A DNA stretch of 64,000 nucleotides from CAZEHJ01 sp964512485 (GCA_964512485.1 CAZEHJ010000007.1:7134-71133); one strand, 5' to 3'. Positions 45,226 to 55,507 are shown, counted from the first letter of the stretch. Numbers and translations: made by a program. Notes: generated by a model not told the origin, from the letters alone.

Positions 45226-46491
45226 TCAGGTGCTGTCCATACCTAGTCCTACTACTTCCGGCTCTTCGTCTTCCATGCCCAGGTCCACTACTTCTGGTTC
45301 CTTCATTTCTGGTTCCGGCAGCGACGTGTGCACCAGCCAGGCCATTCCCAGAATTGCGACTGCCCCTGTTGCTGTGTTGGAAACGAATCCCCACTTCACG
45401 TAAGCGAAACCGGCAGCAGCACCGCCAATTCCAATACCCACCTGTCCAATGGCAACAGCAAGGCTGAGCAGCGCGCCCCTCCGACGTTCCTCAACGATGG
45501 CGGTCATGAGCGATTGCAAGGGACTCATTCTGAGTCCAAACATCACCATGGCGAATCCAAACAGTGCATAGGCAATCCACATGTTTGTCGTCCAGTACGT
45601 CGTGACGATCATCACGGCACTCAATCCGATGCACGAAACGATGATCAGCGGTTTTCGACCCGTTTTATCAGACAATTTGCCTGCCATCGGACCGGAAATG
45701 ACGCTCGCAATTCCTCCAACGAAAAACAGGGATGCTATGGCCGTCCCGGACACGTCCAGCGTGGTTTCCAACCACGTCGGTAGGTAGATCACATACAATC
45801 CGATACTGAAGAACATCAGGAAGTACGTGGCACTTGCCGCTACAACCACTTTCCTGCCCAACAATTCCCGGTATCCTGCAATGGCGCTTTTGACTGTCAG
45901 GAGGCCCGTATCCCTCTCGACATCTGGCTGAGGCACATAGAACCAGATCAATACTGTCGTTAATGTCATGGTCCCGGCAAACATGAGGAACGCACCCTTG
46001 AACCCGAACTGATCGGCCAGAATCGTTCCTATGGGAATACCCAGAATCTGACCCACCGCAATACCACTCATAACCCAGCCGTTGGCCCATCCCCGCTTGT
46101 TGTACGGAAAATAGTCTCCCACATAACTCACAGCTGCACCACTCAACATCCCTCCGGCAGCGCCGGCCGCACCTCGGAGAATCAAAAGGGATTCAAACGA
46201 GTCTGCAACACCATGAAACCACAACGCGACAGCCATCGAGCCACTTCCCATCAACAGAACGATCCGCCTGCCATACTTGTCCGAAATCGGGCCTATGATG
46301 AGGGCGAATAGACTGAGAAAGAAGGCGTAGGAGGTAATCAGCCATCCTTGCAGGGCTTCTGAAACCTGAAGAGCCTCACCGATGCGCGGCAAAATCGGAG
46401 CTACAATGATGACCTGGCTACTGGCTGAAAACACCATCAGCCAGAGCGCAAACAAGACGATTCTCTGATTCGATCGGTCGGGCTGGGTCAT
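45226..46491 (-). CDS. Major facilitator superfamily (MFS) transporter
   Basis: A 421-residue inner-membrane protein with twelve predicted helices in two halves. The MFS signature between TM2 and TM3 reads GPISDKYGRRIVLLMGS, repeated in the second half as GPMAGKLSDKTGRKPLI. The N-terminal part (LPRIGEALQVSEALQGWLITSYAFFLSLFALI) resembles drug:H+ antiporter (DHA) members. The C-terminal tail has a short acidic repeat EPEVVxLGM twice. The start faces the region with three 11-bp direct repeats. The substrate is unknown. Confidence 0.88.
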   Translation of the reverse strand: MTQPDRSNQRIVLFALWLMVFSASSQVIIVAPILPRIGEALQVSEALQGWLITSYAFFLSLFALIIGPISDKYGRRIVLLMGSGSMAVALWFHGVADSFESLLILRGAAGAAGGMLSGAAVSYVGDYFPYNKRGWANGWVMSGIAVGQILGIPIGTILADQFGFKGAFLMFAGTMTLTTVLIWFYVPQPDVERDTGLLTVKSAIAGYRELLGRKVVVAASATYFLMFFSIGLYVIYLPTWLETTLDVSGTAIASLFFVGGIASVISGPMAGKLSDKTGRKPLIIVSCIGLSAVMIVTTYWTTNMWIAYALFGFAMVMFGLRMSPLQSLMTAIVEERRRGALLSLAVAIGQVGIGIGGAAAGFAYVKWGFVSNTATGAVAILGMAWLVHTSLPEPEMKEPEVVDLGMEDEEPEVVGLGMDST

Positions 46492-46572
46492 TTATCGGTG
46501 AGAGGTGGTCGAATCGGGGCCGCGAAGAATGTACGGTTTCTTGATGAGAGCACCACGATCCGCGACTCCTCA

Positions 46573-46605
46573 TTAACAAATCGTTACCTAATCGTTAACA
46601 ATTCG
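46573..46605. promoter_or_regulatory. Three 11-bp direct repeats resembling PhoB/PhoP boxes
   Basis: TTAACAAATCG (46573-46583), TTACCTAATCG (46584-46594) and TTAACAATTCG (46595-46605) lie head to tail with no spacer. The 11-bp period and the TTAACA core with five-base spacing match how OmpR/PhoB-family winged-helix regulators bind, and TTAACA is the PhoP half-site in Firmicutes. They lie 82 bases before the MFS start and 164 before the TonB receptor start. Confidence 0.65.
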
Positions 46606-46768
46606 ATTGGTAACACTGGCATAACAAGTCCCGTGTACGTTCGGCTCGTCACCCGAATACAGCACATCCTGTGCTCATCTGCCGCGTCAGGCCCTCGCAA
46701 CCGTTCCAAAATGACGCCATTGGCTCGAATTGAGCACGTCGGATAGCTTAAAACCATCGATTCGAACA

Positions 46769-49636
46769 ATGAAGACCCTCTTTCCGCCCAGAAATGCGTT
46801 TCTGAGTCTAGTATTTCTATTCGTTTTTCTTCCCTTCACCGTGTTTGGCCAATCCGGAACGATCGCGGGTACTGTGATCGACGGTGATTTTGGCGACACT
46901 CTGATTGGAGCCAATGTTGTGATTAATGATGGTACGCTGAGGGGTACGACAACAGACCTGAATGGCTATTTCGAAATCTCAGATCTTGAGACTGGGGGAT
47001 ATGATGTAAAAATTTCATACGTCGGTTTCAACACGGTCCTGGTCAAAGATATTGAAGTGTCGGTTGATGAAACGACGTTAATCGAAGTCACTCTTGAGCC
47101 TCAATCGTTTGATCTCGGGGAGGTGGTTGTTGAGGCCCGAATGATTCTCAACAATGAGTCAACTCTTCTGAGAGAGCGCCAGAAGGCCTCTGGTGTCAGC
47201 GATGCCATCAGTGCTGAGTCGATCTCCAGGTCAGGGAGTTCGAACGCGGCAGATGCCATGGAGAAAGTGACTGGAGCCACGGTCGTGGATGGAAAATATG
47301 TCTACGTCCGAGGACTGGGAGAGCGGTACTCATCAACCCTATTAAACGGTGTCGAACTTCCTTCTTCAGATCCAGACAAGAAAGCGGTCCATTTTGATCT
47401 CTTCCCTGCCGGAATGCTTGACAATATTGTCACATTGAAGACGTTCACTCCCGATAAGCCTGGCAACTTTTCTGGTGGACTGGTTGACATCGCGACCAAA
47501 ACGTACCCCGAGGCGCTTTCGGTTAAAATGTCTGTGTCCTCTACCGTAAACAGCAAAACCCACTTCGGTTCGGACTTTTTGAGCGCTCCTGGAACAGACA
47601 TTGGATTTCTTGCTGAATCCAACGCCTCAATGAGTCTGCCATCGGTGCTCGAAACGGATGAACTTCAAATTCCTTCTTCGGTCCGCGCGCGCCGTGATTC
47701 AGATTTGGCTGCTCTTTTGGACCAGGCCTCGAACGCGTTCAGTTCTCACATGGTCGGGATCACTTCATCTGCGACGGCCAATACCAAGAAGTCGATTACA
47801 ATAGGGAATCAGGCTGATCTGCTCAATCGCCCGCTCGGATTTGTCATCAGTTTGACTCAGAGCCATTCCTCTTCCGGGTATGGAGGAGGGGAAATCGGCA
47901 GATATTCTTACACAGGAACCATCCTGACCCCGGATGTACTGTTTGACGACATGAAGGGCTCAGAAGAAGTCAGTGTCGGCGGAATGGCCAACTTCAACTA
48001 CAGGCTTTCACCCAATCACGAATTGGGACTGAACGGCATGTACACCAGGACAACAGAATCCGAGGCGCGCTTTCAAAAGGGCGTCTGGCCGAAAGAGCTG
48101 GGCGATGAGGAAGGATTGTTTTTCGTAAACAATGCGCTCCAGTTGACCGAACGAAAGCTGAATACCGTTCAGTTTCGAGGCAAACACTTTATCGCGCCAC
48201 TCGGCAATACATCGATCGAATGGTCTACAGCATTTTCTCAGACACGTCAAGATGAACCTGATACCCGGTTTTTTGCTTACACCGAGCGTGAACTGGAAGA
48301 TGGTGATCTTTCATACTCCGCTTCCTCATCCGGATTCTCGGATCCGTCACGCTATTTTCGATCGCTGACTGAAGATGCCCAAAACTTCCAGATTGACCTG
48401 ACCACACCATTTAAATCCTGGTCCGGTCGAGGCGCCAATTTAAAGGTTGGGTTCGCCCACAATTCGGCAAATAGGGATTTTTCGGAGCGAATCTTTATCT
48501 ACAAACCGAATATCCGATACGATGGCAATCCCGATATTTTCTTCGGACCTGAGAGCCTTGGAATCATCGATTTTGATGAAGATCGAGGGCGTTACACCTT
48601 CGGCAATACAATTCGCGAAGGAAGCAAAACACGCAATAATTACAAAGGGGATCGCACGATAGTTGGCGGCTACGCCATGACTGAAATCCCCGTGACAAAC
48701 TGGCTGAAAATTGTTGCTGGCGCTCGTTTTGAATCCACGGACATTTCTGTCGAGAGCGCTGATACCTCGATCGAAGCCGGTACGTTGGACAATACAGATA
48801 TTCTGCCATCGGTTAATCTGACATTCCCGATTTCGAACAAGATGAACGTTCGAACCGCCTTTACGAAAACCTTGGCGAGACCAACATTCCGGGAGATCGC
48901 GCCGTTTTCAAGCTTTGATTTCATTTTGGGCAACTTTCGAATTGGCAATCCAGAGCTGTCGCGAACTCGCATCACCAATTATGATCTCCGATGGGAGTGG
49001 TTCAGAAAGCCGGGTGAAATCATTGCATTCTCCCTCTTTTACAAAGATATGCAGGACGCCATTGAGCAGGTGATCATCGGTGGAACGAATGGTCAGCTTC
49101 AATTCCAGAATGTCGATCAAGCCCGCATCCGAGGAATTGAAATGGAATTCCGCTCGGGCCTTTCTGCAATCCCTCTTCCGGGCTTCGATCAGATGGGTCT
49201 GGGGCTGAATACCTCAATCGTGGATTCCGAAGTAGATATCGCCCTCTCCGAACTGTTTGTACGTCAAGCCATCGATCCTGATGCCTCCTCCACGCGTGAG
49301 CTACAAGGACAGTCACCCATAATTGTCAACGCGGATTTGACGTACGACAATCCGGACAAGAGCACAGTCGCGGCTCTGTATTTCAATGTGTTTGGACGGC
49401 GTCTCTCCAACGTATCGTTGGGTGGCACTCCTGATGTATATGAGCGTCCCAGCCCACGGCTGGACTTCACCTTGACCAAGGGGTTGATTCGTGATTGGAA
49501 GGTCAAGTTGTCCATGAAAAACCTTCTTGATTCCGCGTTTGAACAGACCTACCGATTCCAGGGTGAGGACTTCACCTATTTCCGATATCGCAAAGGTCGG
49601 TCTTACTCCATCGGATTTACATATGAGCCTTTTTAG
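46769..49636 (+). CDS. TonB-dependent outer-membrane receptor
   Basis: A 955-residue outer-membrane transporter. The start at 46769 (MKTLFPPRNAFLSLVFLFVFLP) gives a proper signal peptide ending VFGQ; the frame extends 13 codons upstream without one. Residues about 28-112 are a CarboxypepD_reg-like domain (GTIAGTVIDGDFGDTLIGANV...GYFEISDL). The plug follows (about 150-280) with YVRGLGERYSSTLLNGVELP and FSGGLVDIATKTYP, and then the barrel, ending in Phe (GRSYSIGFTYEPF). It takes up an unknown ligand with TonB energy. No SusD partner is adjacent; instead a T9SS beta-helix protein follows after 208 bases. Confidence 0.93.
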   Translation: MKTLFPPRNAFLSLVFLFVFLPFTVFGQSGTIAGTVIDGDFGDTLIGANVVINDGTLRGTTTDLNGYFEISDLETGGYDVKISYVGFNTVLVKDIEVSVDETTLIEVTLEPQSFDLGEVVVEARMILNNESTLLRERQKASGVSDAISAESISRSGSSNAADAMEKVTGATVVDGKYVYVRGLGERYSSTLLNGVELPSSDPDKKAVHFDLFPAGMLDNIVTLKTFTPDKPGNFSGGLVDIATKTYPEALSVKMSVSSTVNSKTHFGSDFLSAPGTDIGFLAESNASMSLPSVLETDELQIPSSVRARRDSDLAALLDQASNAFSSHMVGITSSATANTKKSITIGNQADLLNRPLGFVISLTQSHSSSGYGGGEIGRYSYTGTILTPDVLFDDMKGSEEVSVGGMANFNYRLSPNHELGLNGMYTRTTESEARFQKGVWPKELGDEEGLFFVNNALQLTERKLNTVQFRGKHFIAPLGNTSIEWSTAFSQTRQDEPDTRFFAYTERELEDGDLSYSASSSGFSDPSRYFRSLTEDAQNFQIDLTTPFKSWSGRGANLKVGFAHNSANRDFSERIFIYKPNIRYDGNPDIFFGPESLGIIDFDEDRGRYTFGNTIREGSKTRNNYKGDRTIVGGYAMTEIPVTNWLKIVAGARFESTDISVESADTSIEAGTLDNTDILPSVNLTFPISNKMNVRTAFTKTLARPTFREIAPFSSFDFILGNFRIGNPELSRTRITNYDLRWEWFRKPGEIIAFSLFYKDMQDAIEQVIIGGTNGQLQFQNVDQARIRGIEMEFRSGLSAIPLPGFDQMGLGLNTSIVDSEVDIALSELFVRQAIDPDASSTRELQGQSPIIVNADLTYDNPDKSTVAALYFNVFGRRLSNVSLGGTPDVYERPSPRLDFTLTKGLIRDWKVKLSMKNLLDSAFEQTYRFQGEDFTYFRYRKGRSYSIGFTYEPF

Positions 49637-49844
49637 ACTGTTTTAGGCCCTTTTTTGGATAACAATTTGTTATTGAACAGATAATGGTAAGGTAACCTCG
49701 CCCCCCGGTTGTGTAGCGATCTTGATCGCATCGAGTACGTCACCCGGTCTCCTCTACACCCCAAAATTCGCACTTGGAATATCTCCGATGCGATAGGTGA
49801 TGCGCACGTTTCCCACATCTTTCAACTTTATACAAATTCACAAA

Positions 49845-52800
49845 ATGAACCAGAAGGTTACTACCACTTTGTTCACCTGTCTCGCCCTCTTCATGATGGT
49901 GAGTCAATCCCAAGCACAGGTATCGGTGACTGATGACATCACGTCTGATGTGACGTGGACAGCAAACAATACCTACATGCTTGACGGCCTCATCTTTGTC
50001 GATGACGGCGCTACGCTGACAATTGAGCCTGGAACAGTTATTAAGGGTCTGGAGCAGGGCAGCATTACAACGGGAGATGGCGCTTCTGCGTTGATTGTTC
50101 GTCGTGGTGGCAAGATCTATGCAGAAGGCACTGCAAGCAATCCCATCATTTTCACGTCTGAGCTGGACGACACCAATGACGCTCTTGATCTGGATCAGCG
50201 CGACCGCGGCCTCTGGGGCGGCGTGATCATCCTCGGGAAAGCAACAACGAACATGCCGACTACCGACAATCAGATTGAAGGCATTGATATTCTGACTGAC
50301 CCGGCACTCTACGGTGGTACCAATGACGCGGACAATTCCGGTACGCTTCGCTACGTCTCCATCCGTCATGGTGGATTCTCCATCTCCGGTGTGGAAGGGG
50401 ACGAGATCAACGGTCTCACGATGGGGGCTGTCGGATCCGGCACCACGATTGAATATGTTGAAGTCTACGCCAATTTCGATGACTGCTATGAGTGGTTCGG
50501 TGGAACGGTCAATACACGCTACCTGGTTGGTGCCTTCTGTGGCGATGACTCCTATGACTACGATCAGGGCTTCCGCGGAAAAGGCCAGTTCTGGTTCTCG
50601 ATTCACGATACGGATGTTGCCGGTCGCGGTGGTGAGCACGACGGTGGTGACGGTGTAGAAGATGCCACACCGTTCTCCATTCCGGTCATCTCGAATGTGA
50701 CCTACATCGGAAGTGGCCAGAACGTCAATCCTCTCCCGGGTGGAGATGAGAATGGTGATGTCTTGAAAGTCCGTGACAACGCTGGTGGCAAGTACTGGAA
50801 CTCGATCTTCACGGAATTCCCTAAAGAATCGGTAGATGTTGAAGATCTGTCATCAGGCGAAGACTCACGTGCCCGATTGGAAGCTGGTGACCTGGCCCTT
50901 AACAACAACTGGTTCTGGAATGTCGGTTCGTCGAATGACTTCTCATCGACAGGCGACGCCTGGTCGCAGGCCATCATCGAAGCGAGCAACAGCTACAGCG
51001 ATCCAGATCTCGCAAGCATCAGCCGTGACGCCGGAAGCAACGGCCTCGACCCACGACCAAATGCTGGCTCTGCTGCTCTCACTGCCGCACAAGATTTCGG
51101 AGACGATTGGTTCTACGATGTGACCTACAACGGCGCTTTTGGTACAGACCTTTGGCTCAATGGCTGGACGGCTCTACACGCCAATGATCACCTTGGCGAC
51201 ATTGCTGCAGCAGCTGGCACGATTACCATCGCTGATGACGTTACTTCAGATCAGACGTGGACCGCAAGCAACACCTACATGCTTGACGGCCTCATCTTCG
51301 TCGATGACGGCGCTACGCTGACCATTGAACCGGGGACGGTTATCAAAGGCCTTGAACAGGGCAGCATCACAACGGGAGATGGTGCTTCTGCATTGATCAT
51401 TCGTCGTGGTGGAAAGATCATGGCTGACGGTAACCCTCTTCAGCCGATCATTTTCACGTCTGAGCTGGACGACACCAATGACGCTCTTGATCTGGATCAG
51501 CGCGACCGCGGCCTCTGGGGCGGCGTGATCATCCTCGGGAAAGCAACAACGAACATGCCGACGACCGACAACCAGATCGAAGGCATTGACATCCTGACCG
51601 ATCCGGCACTCTACGGAGGCACGGACGACCATGACAATTCCGGAACGCTTCGTTACGTATCGATCCGCCACGGAGGATTTTCCATCTCTGGCGTAGAAGG
51701 TGACGAAATCAACGGTCTTACGATGGGCGCTGTTGGCGATGGCACTACCATCGAATATGTAGAAGTCTTCGCGAACTTCGATGACTGCTACGAGTGGTTT
51801 GGCGGAACGGTGAACGCGAAATATCTGGTTGGTGCCTTCTGTGGCGATGACTCCTATGACTACGATCAGGGCTTCCGCGNNNNNNNNNNNNNNNNNNNNN
51901 NNNNNNNNNNNNNNNNNNNNNNNNNNNNNNNNNNNNNNNNNNNNNNNNNNNNNNNNNNNNNNNNNNNNNNNNNNNNNNNCTGGTTGGTGCCTTCTGTGGC
52001 GATGACTCCTATGACTACGATCAGGGCTTCCGCGGAAAAGGCCAGTTCTGGTTCTCGATTCACGATACGGATGTTGCCGGTCGCGGTGGTGAGCACGACG
52101 GTGGTGACGGTGTAGAAGATGCCACACCGTTCTCCATTCCGGTCATCTCGAATGTGACCTACATCGGAAGTGGCCAGAACGTCAATCCTCTCCCGGGTGG
52201 AGATGAGAATGGTGATGTCTTGAAAGTCCGTGACAACGCTGGTGGCAAGTACTGGAACTCGATCTTCACGGAATTCCCTAAAGAATCGGTAGATGTTGAA
52301 GATCTGTCATCAGGCGAAGACTCACGTGCCCGATTGGAAGCTGGTGACCTGGCCCTTAACAACAACTGGTTCTGGAATGTCGGTTCGTCGAATGACTTCT
52401 CATCGACAGGCGACGCCTGGTCGCAGGCCATCATCGAAGCGAGCAACAGCTACAGCGATCCAGATCTTGCCGGCATTTGCCGCACCATGGACAACTGTTT
52501 GGATCCTCGTCCGAATGCCGGCAGTGCTGCGATGAGTGCTGCAGTTTCTGTTGGTGACTCGTTCTTCGACGATGTGTCCTACGTAGGAGCGTTCGGAGAA
52601 AACCTCTGGGTATCTGACTGGACGGCACTTGCCGCTAATGGCTTCCTTGGCCGGATCTCTTCTGTTGCACTTGAAGAGCTTGAAGGTACCCTTCCAACTA
52701 CGATTGAATTGGACCAGAACTACCCGAATCCATTCAATCCTTCTACTGCTATCGAGTACCGCGTTGCAGCTTCATTCAACGTGCGATTGGCAGTCTATGA

Positions 52801-52960
52801 TATCCTCGGCCGTGAAGTTGCCGAGCTCGTAAATGACGTGCAGCCCGCCGGATCGTATCGGGTGACATTTGATGCTACCGGCCTGACTTCAGGAATGTAT
52901 ATCTACCGTCTCGAAGTTGGTGGCGACGTCATAACCAAGAGCATGATGCTCATGAAATAG
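49845..52960 (+). CDS. Secreted beta-helix protein with two 434-residue tandem copies and a T9SS type A sorting domain
   Basis: As assembled the frame is broken by gap 3; removing the N run and the 55-base duplicate joins it in frame into a protein of about 986 residues. ATG 49845 (MNQKVTTTLFTCLALFMMV) gives the signal peptide, while an ATG 16 codons upstream does not. Each copy (units of 1302 bp) starts DDxTSDxTWTAxNTYMLDGL, contains IEPGTVIKGLEQGSITTGDG, GLWGGVIILGKATTN, YVSIRHGGFSISG, ANFDDCYEWFGGTVN and FCGDDSYDYDQGFRG, and ends before the next copy. The C-terminus is a sorting domain (NYPNPFNPSTAIEY...SGMYIYRLEVGG). The family is a right-handed beta-helix with repeated Asp/Gly turns. The function is unknown, and it probably works with the TonB receptor upstream. 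Confidence 0.85.
50523..52467 (+). repeat. Perfect 488-bp direct repeat within the beta-helix gene
   Basis: Bases 50523-51010 and 51980-52467 appear identical (offset 1457 as assembled, 1302 after collapsing the gap scar). Sequence on both sides is diverged between copies: it starts at CTGGTTGG and ends at CCAGATCT. A second identical block lies at about 50147-50263 against 51449-51565. The patchwork of perfect and diverged parts suggests gene conversion or recent recombination. Confidence 0.85.
51880..51979. other. Scaffold gap 3 (100 N) flanked by a 55-base duplicate, at the edge of the perfect repeat
   Basis: Bases 51825-51879 are repeated exactly at 51980-52034. The duplicate is the first 55 bases of the 488-bp repeat, as expected when a de Bruijn assembler with k=55 enters a repeat edge. 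Collapsing it restores the reading frame through GKGQFWFS. Copy number beyond two is not excluded. Confidence 0.92.
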
Positions 52961-53012
52961 GGTAAGTGCAGGGTCTTCCGGGATGTTGTACTCTGTTCTT
53001 TCCCTTACCAGA

Positions 53013-53048
53013 CAGGGGTGTCGCCTTAGGCGGCGCCCCTGTTTTTTT
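53013..53048 (+). terminator. Intrinsic terminator after the beta-helix gene
   Basis: A stem CAGGGGTGTCGCC / GGCGGCGCCCCTG (53013-53025 with 53029-53041, two weak pairs) has a short loop and is followed by seven T. It lies between this gene and the convergent htpG. Confidence 0.9.
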
Positions 53049-53077
53049 AATGTAGTTCTGGTAAGGCGGACAAATGT

Positions 53078-54952
53078 CTATTGTTCAGAACTATTTGTCG
53101 CTTGCACCATCAATTCTGTCATTCGCTTGACGAACTCCTGTGGTGACTCCAGCGTCCCGTCCGCCAGTTGGGCACCTTCGAAGAGTTGAAGGACCGTGGA
53201 TTCAACGAGACCCTCCGTGCCTTCCTCACCCGTTTTGGCGATCAGATTTTTGATCAATGGGTGCTGCAGATTGATTTCGAGGACTTTTTTGGAGCCCGAA
53301 AAGTTTTCGTCCATCATCTTCATCATGCGCTCCATCTGCGTGTCGAGTCCTTCTTTACCGACAACCAAGGTCGCTGCGGAATCGACGAGTCGGTCTGACG
53401 GCTTTACGTCTTCTACTCGGTCTCCGAGGACCTCCTTGAAGCGCTCGATGATTTTTTTCGAATCTGCCTTTGTCGGCGCCCCTTTTTTCTTCTTCTTGTC
53501 CTTCTTCAGGTCAAGGTCGGCCGTCTCCACGCTTTTCAGCTCATGATCCTTGTAGGTAGGCACGCCCGGCATGATGAAGGCATCCACCGGCTCCGTCATC
53601 AGGAGCACTTCCAGGTCATTTGCTTTGAAATACTCCAGATTGGGATTCAATTCCGCCGCCGCACGACCGTCTGCGAGGACAAAATAGATCTCCTTCTGAC
53701 CCGGCTGCATGCGGTCGACATACTGTTCGAGGCTGACGTACTCACCGGCTTCTTTGGCCGTTGACTCGAACCGAAAGAGTTCGATCATCTCGTCGCGGTG
53801 TTCGAACTCCGTCTGCAGACCTGATTTGAACAACGGCCCGAATTCCCTGAAAAATGTGTCGTAGCGATCAGAATCCTCAACCGACCACTCTTTCAGCATC
53901 CCGAGGATCTTTCCGGTCAATACTTTTCGAATCTTGGCCAGAACAGGACTGTTCTGTGTCACCTCACGTGAGACGTTCAGCGAAAGGTCTTCCGAGTCGA
54001 CCACTCCTTTGACAAACCGGGCGTATTCGGGAAGCAGATTCTTGGCGTCATCCTGAATGAAGACCTTGGACGAATACAGGTGCACTCCGTACTGGTAGTC
54101 CTCCTGATACAGTCCACGAGGGGCCTTTTTCGGGATAAACAGAAGCGATTTAAAACTGATTCGTCCTTCCACATTGACCTGAAGGTGGCCCAGCGGCTCG
54201 GCAAAATCACCGGAAACAAATTTGTAGAATTCGGTCAGTTCTTCGTCCTTGACCTCAGATTTTCCTTTGTGCCAGAGCGCATCGACCGTATTGACTTCCT
54301 CTCCCTCGACATGGATCGGGAAATCAACAAAATTGGAGTACTTCTTGATGATCTGCTTGATGCGCCATTCCTCGGCGAACTCCCCTTTGTCTTCCTTCAG
54401 GTGAAGTGTGATGGTCGTGCCGCGCTGGGTCTGATCTGTTTCTTCGATCGTGAACGATCCAGCACCGTCCGACTTCCATTGAAGGCCGACGCTATCCGTA
54501 TCGGCGTGTCGGGTATCGATGGTAATCTCGTCAGCAACCATGAAAGCGGCGTAAAAACCCACTCCGAACTGACCGATCATCTGTGCGTCGACCGGGCCAT
54601 CACCCTTTTTCATCTCGGCCACAAAATCGAGGGTGCCCGATGACGCGACAGTCCCAATACGACTGAGCAGATCTTCACGAGTCATTCCGATCCCTGTGTC
54701 TGTCAGGGTCAGGGTGTTGGTGTTTTTATCCAGCTTGATGTCAATTTGCTGATCAGCATCTGGGTCGACGACCTCACGATCAGTCAGCATCCTGAATCGA
54801 ACTTTGTTCAACGCATCAGATGCGTTTGAAATCAGCTCGCGAAGAAAAATTTCTTCGTGGGTGTAAAGCGAGTGGATGATCAGATGAAGCAGTTGCTTCA
54901 TCTCTGCCTTGAACTCGAAAGTCTCTGTCTGGGGGGTCTTTGTCTCGGACAT
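53078..54952 (-). CDS. htpG: Molecular chaperone HtpG (bacterial Hsp90)
   Basis: An ATP-dependent dimeric chaperone. The protein is 624 residues from ATG 54952 (MSETKTPQTETFEFKAEMKQ); the open frame extends 41 codons further without a family match. N-terminal ATPase motifs are visible (NASDALNKV, DTGIGM, GQFGVGFYAAF), followed by the middle domain (RGLYQEDYQYGVHLYSSKVF and SREVTQNSPVLAKIRK) and the C-terminal dimerisation domain. A Lys-rich linker (DLKKDKKKKKGAP) precedes the C-terminal domain. It is monocistronic or first in a short unit. Confidence 0.96.
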   Translation of the reverse strand: MSETKTPQTETFEFKAEMKQLLHLIIHSLYTHEEIFLRELISNASDALNKVRFRMLTDREVVDPDADQQIDIKLDKNTNTLTLTDTGIGMTREDLLSRIGTVASSGTLDFVAEMKKGDGPVDAQMIGQFGVGFYAAFMVADEITIDTRHADTDSVGLQWKSDGAGSFTIEETDQTQRGTTITLHLKEDKGEFAEEWRIKQIIKKYSNFVDFPIHVEGEEVNTVDALWHKGKSEVKDEELTEFYKFVSGDFAEPLGHLQVNVEGRISFKSLLFIPKKAPRGLYQEDYQYGVHLYSSKVFIQDDAKNLLPEYARFVKGVVDSEDLSLNVSREVTQNSPVLAKIRKVLTGKILGMLKEWSVEDSDRYDTFFREFGPLFKSGLQTEFEHRDEMIELFRFESTAKEAGEYVSLEQYVDRMQPGQKEIYFVLADGRAAAELNPNLEYFKANDLEVLLMTEPVDAFIMPGVPTYKDHELKSVETADLDLKKDKKKKKGAPTKADSKKIIERFKEVLGDRVEDVKPSDRLVDSAATLVVGKEGLDTQMERMMKMMDENFSGSKKVLEINLQHPLIKNLIAKTGEEGTEGLVESTVLQLFEGAQLADGTLESPQEFVKRMTELMVQATNSSEQ

Positions 54953-55091
54953 AGTCGATTCGACGTGCGTCGGTGGTGGAATTCTTGTTGGGGAAGAACA
55001 CGATCGTGCCCATTCTTGCCCGAAAGCACCTTTTTGTTCCGTGAACATTCGCGGGAGCAATGCCCTGGGCTTCACCTGAAGCGTATCACCG

Positions 55092-55421
55092 TCAGACCTT
55101 CTTGACGAACTCGGATTTGAGGCTCATAGCGCCGATGCCGGGAATCTTGCAATCGATGTCATGATCGCCATCCACGAGGCGAATGTTTTTCGCCTTCGTG
55201 CCCACTTTGACGACCAGTGATGATCCCTTCACTTTAAGGTCCTTGATTACGGTCACCGTATCTCCATCTTTCAGCTCATTGCCGTTGGCATCTCGAACGA
55301 TGGCTGCTTCTGCCGCCGCCTCAGCAGACCATTCGTTACCACACTCGGGGCAGGCGAGAAGCGTGCCGTTGTCATACGTGTAGGCCGATGAACACTGCGG
55401 ACAGGGTGGAAATTCAGACAT
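55092..55421 (-). CDS. yjdM: PhnA/YjdM-family zinc-ribbon protein
   Basis: A 109-residue protein with an N-terminal zinc ribbon (CPQC at 8-11 and CPEC near 25-28) and a C-terminal PhnA domain with strands [27 protein letters not shown] and [15 protein letters not shown]. The family is historically tied to alkylphosphonate use (PhnA), but its molecular role is not established and many members lie far from phn genes. Start ATG 55421 is preferred over an upstream frame. It ends 139 bases before the htpG start on the same strand. Confidence 0.88.
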   Translation of the reverse strand: MSEFPPCPQCSSAYTYDNGTLLACPECGNEWSAEAAAEAAIVRDANGNELKDGDTVTVIKDLKVKGSSLVVKVGTKAKNIRLVDGDHDIDCKIPGIGAMSLKSEFVKKV

Positions 55422-55507
55422 ATAAACACGCAAATTAAGTAGGATTGGTGCTGCAACCGTCACACGTTGCAAAATGTTCGAGGAGGGTTGTGGAAATCAA
55501 GCGCCAA

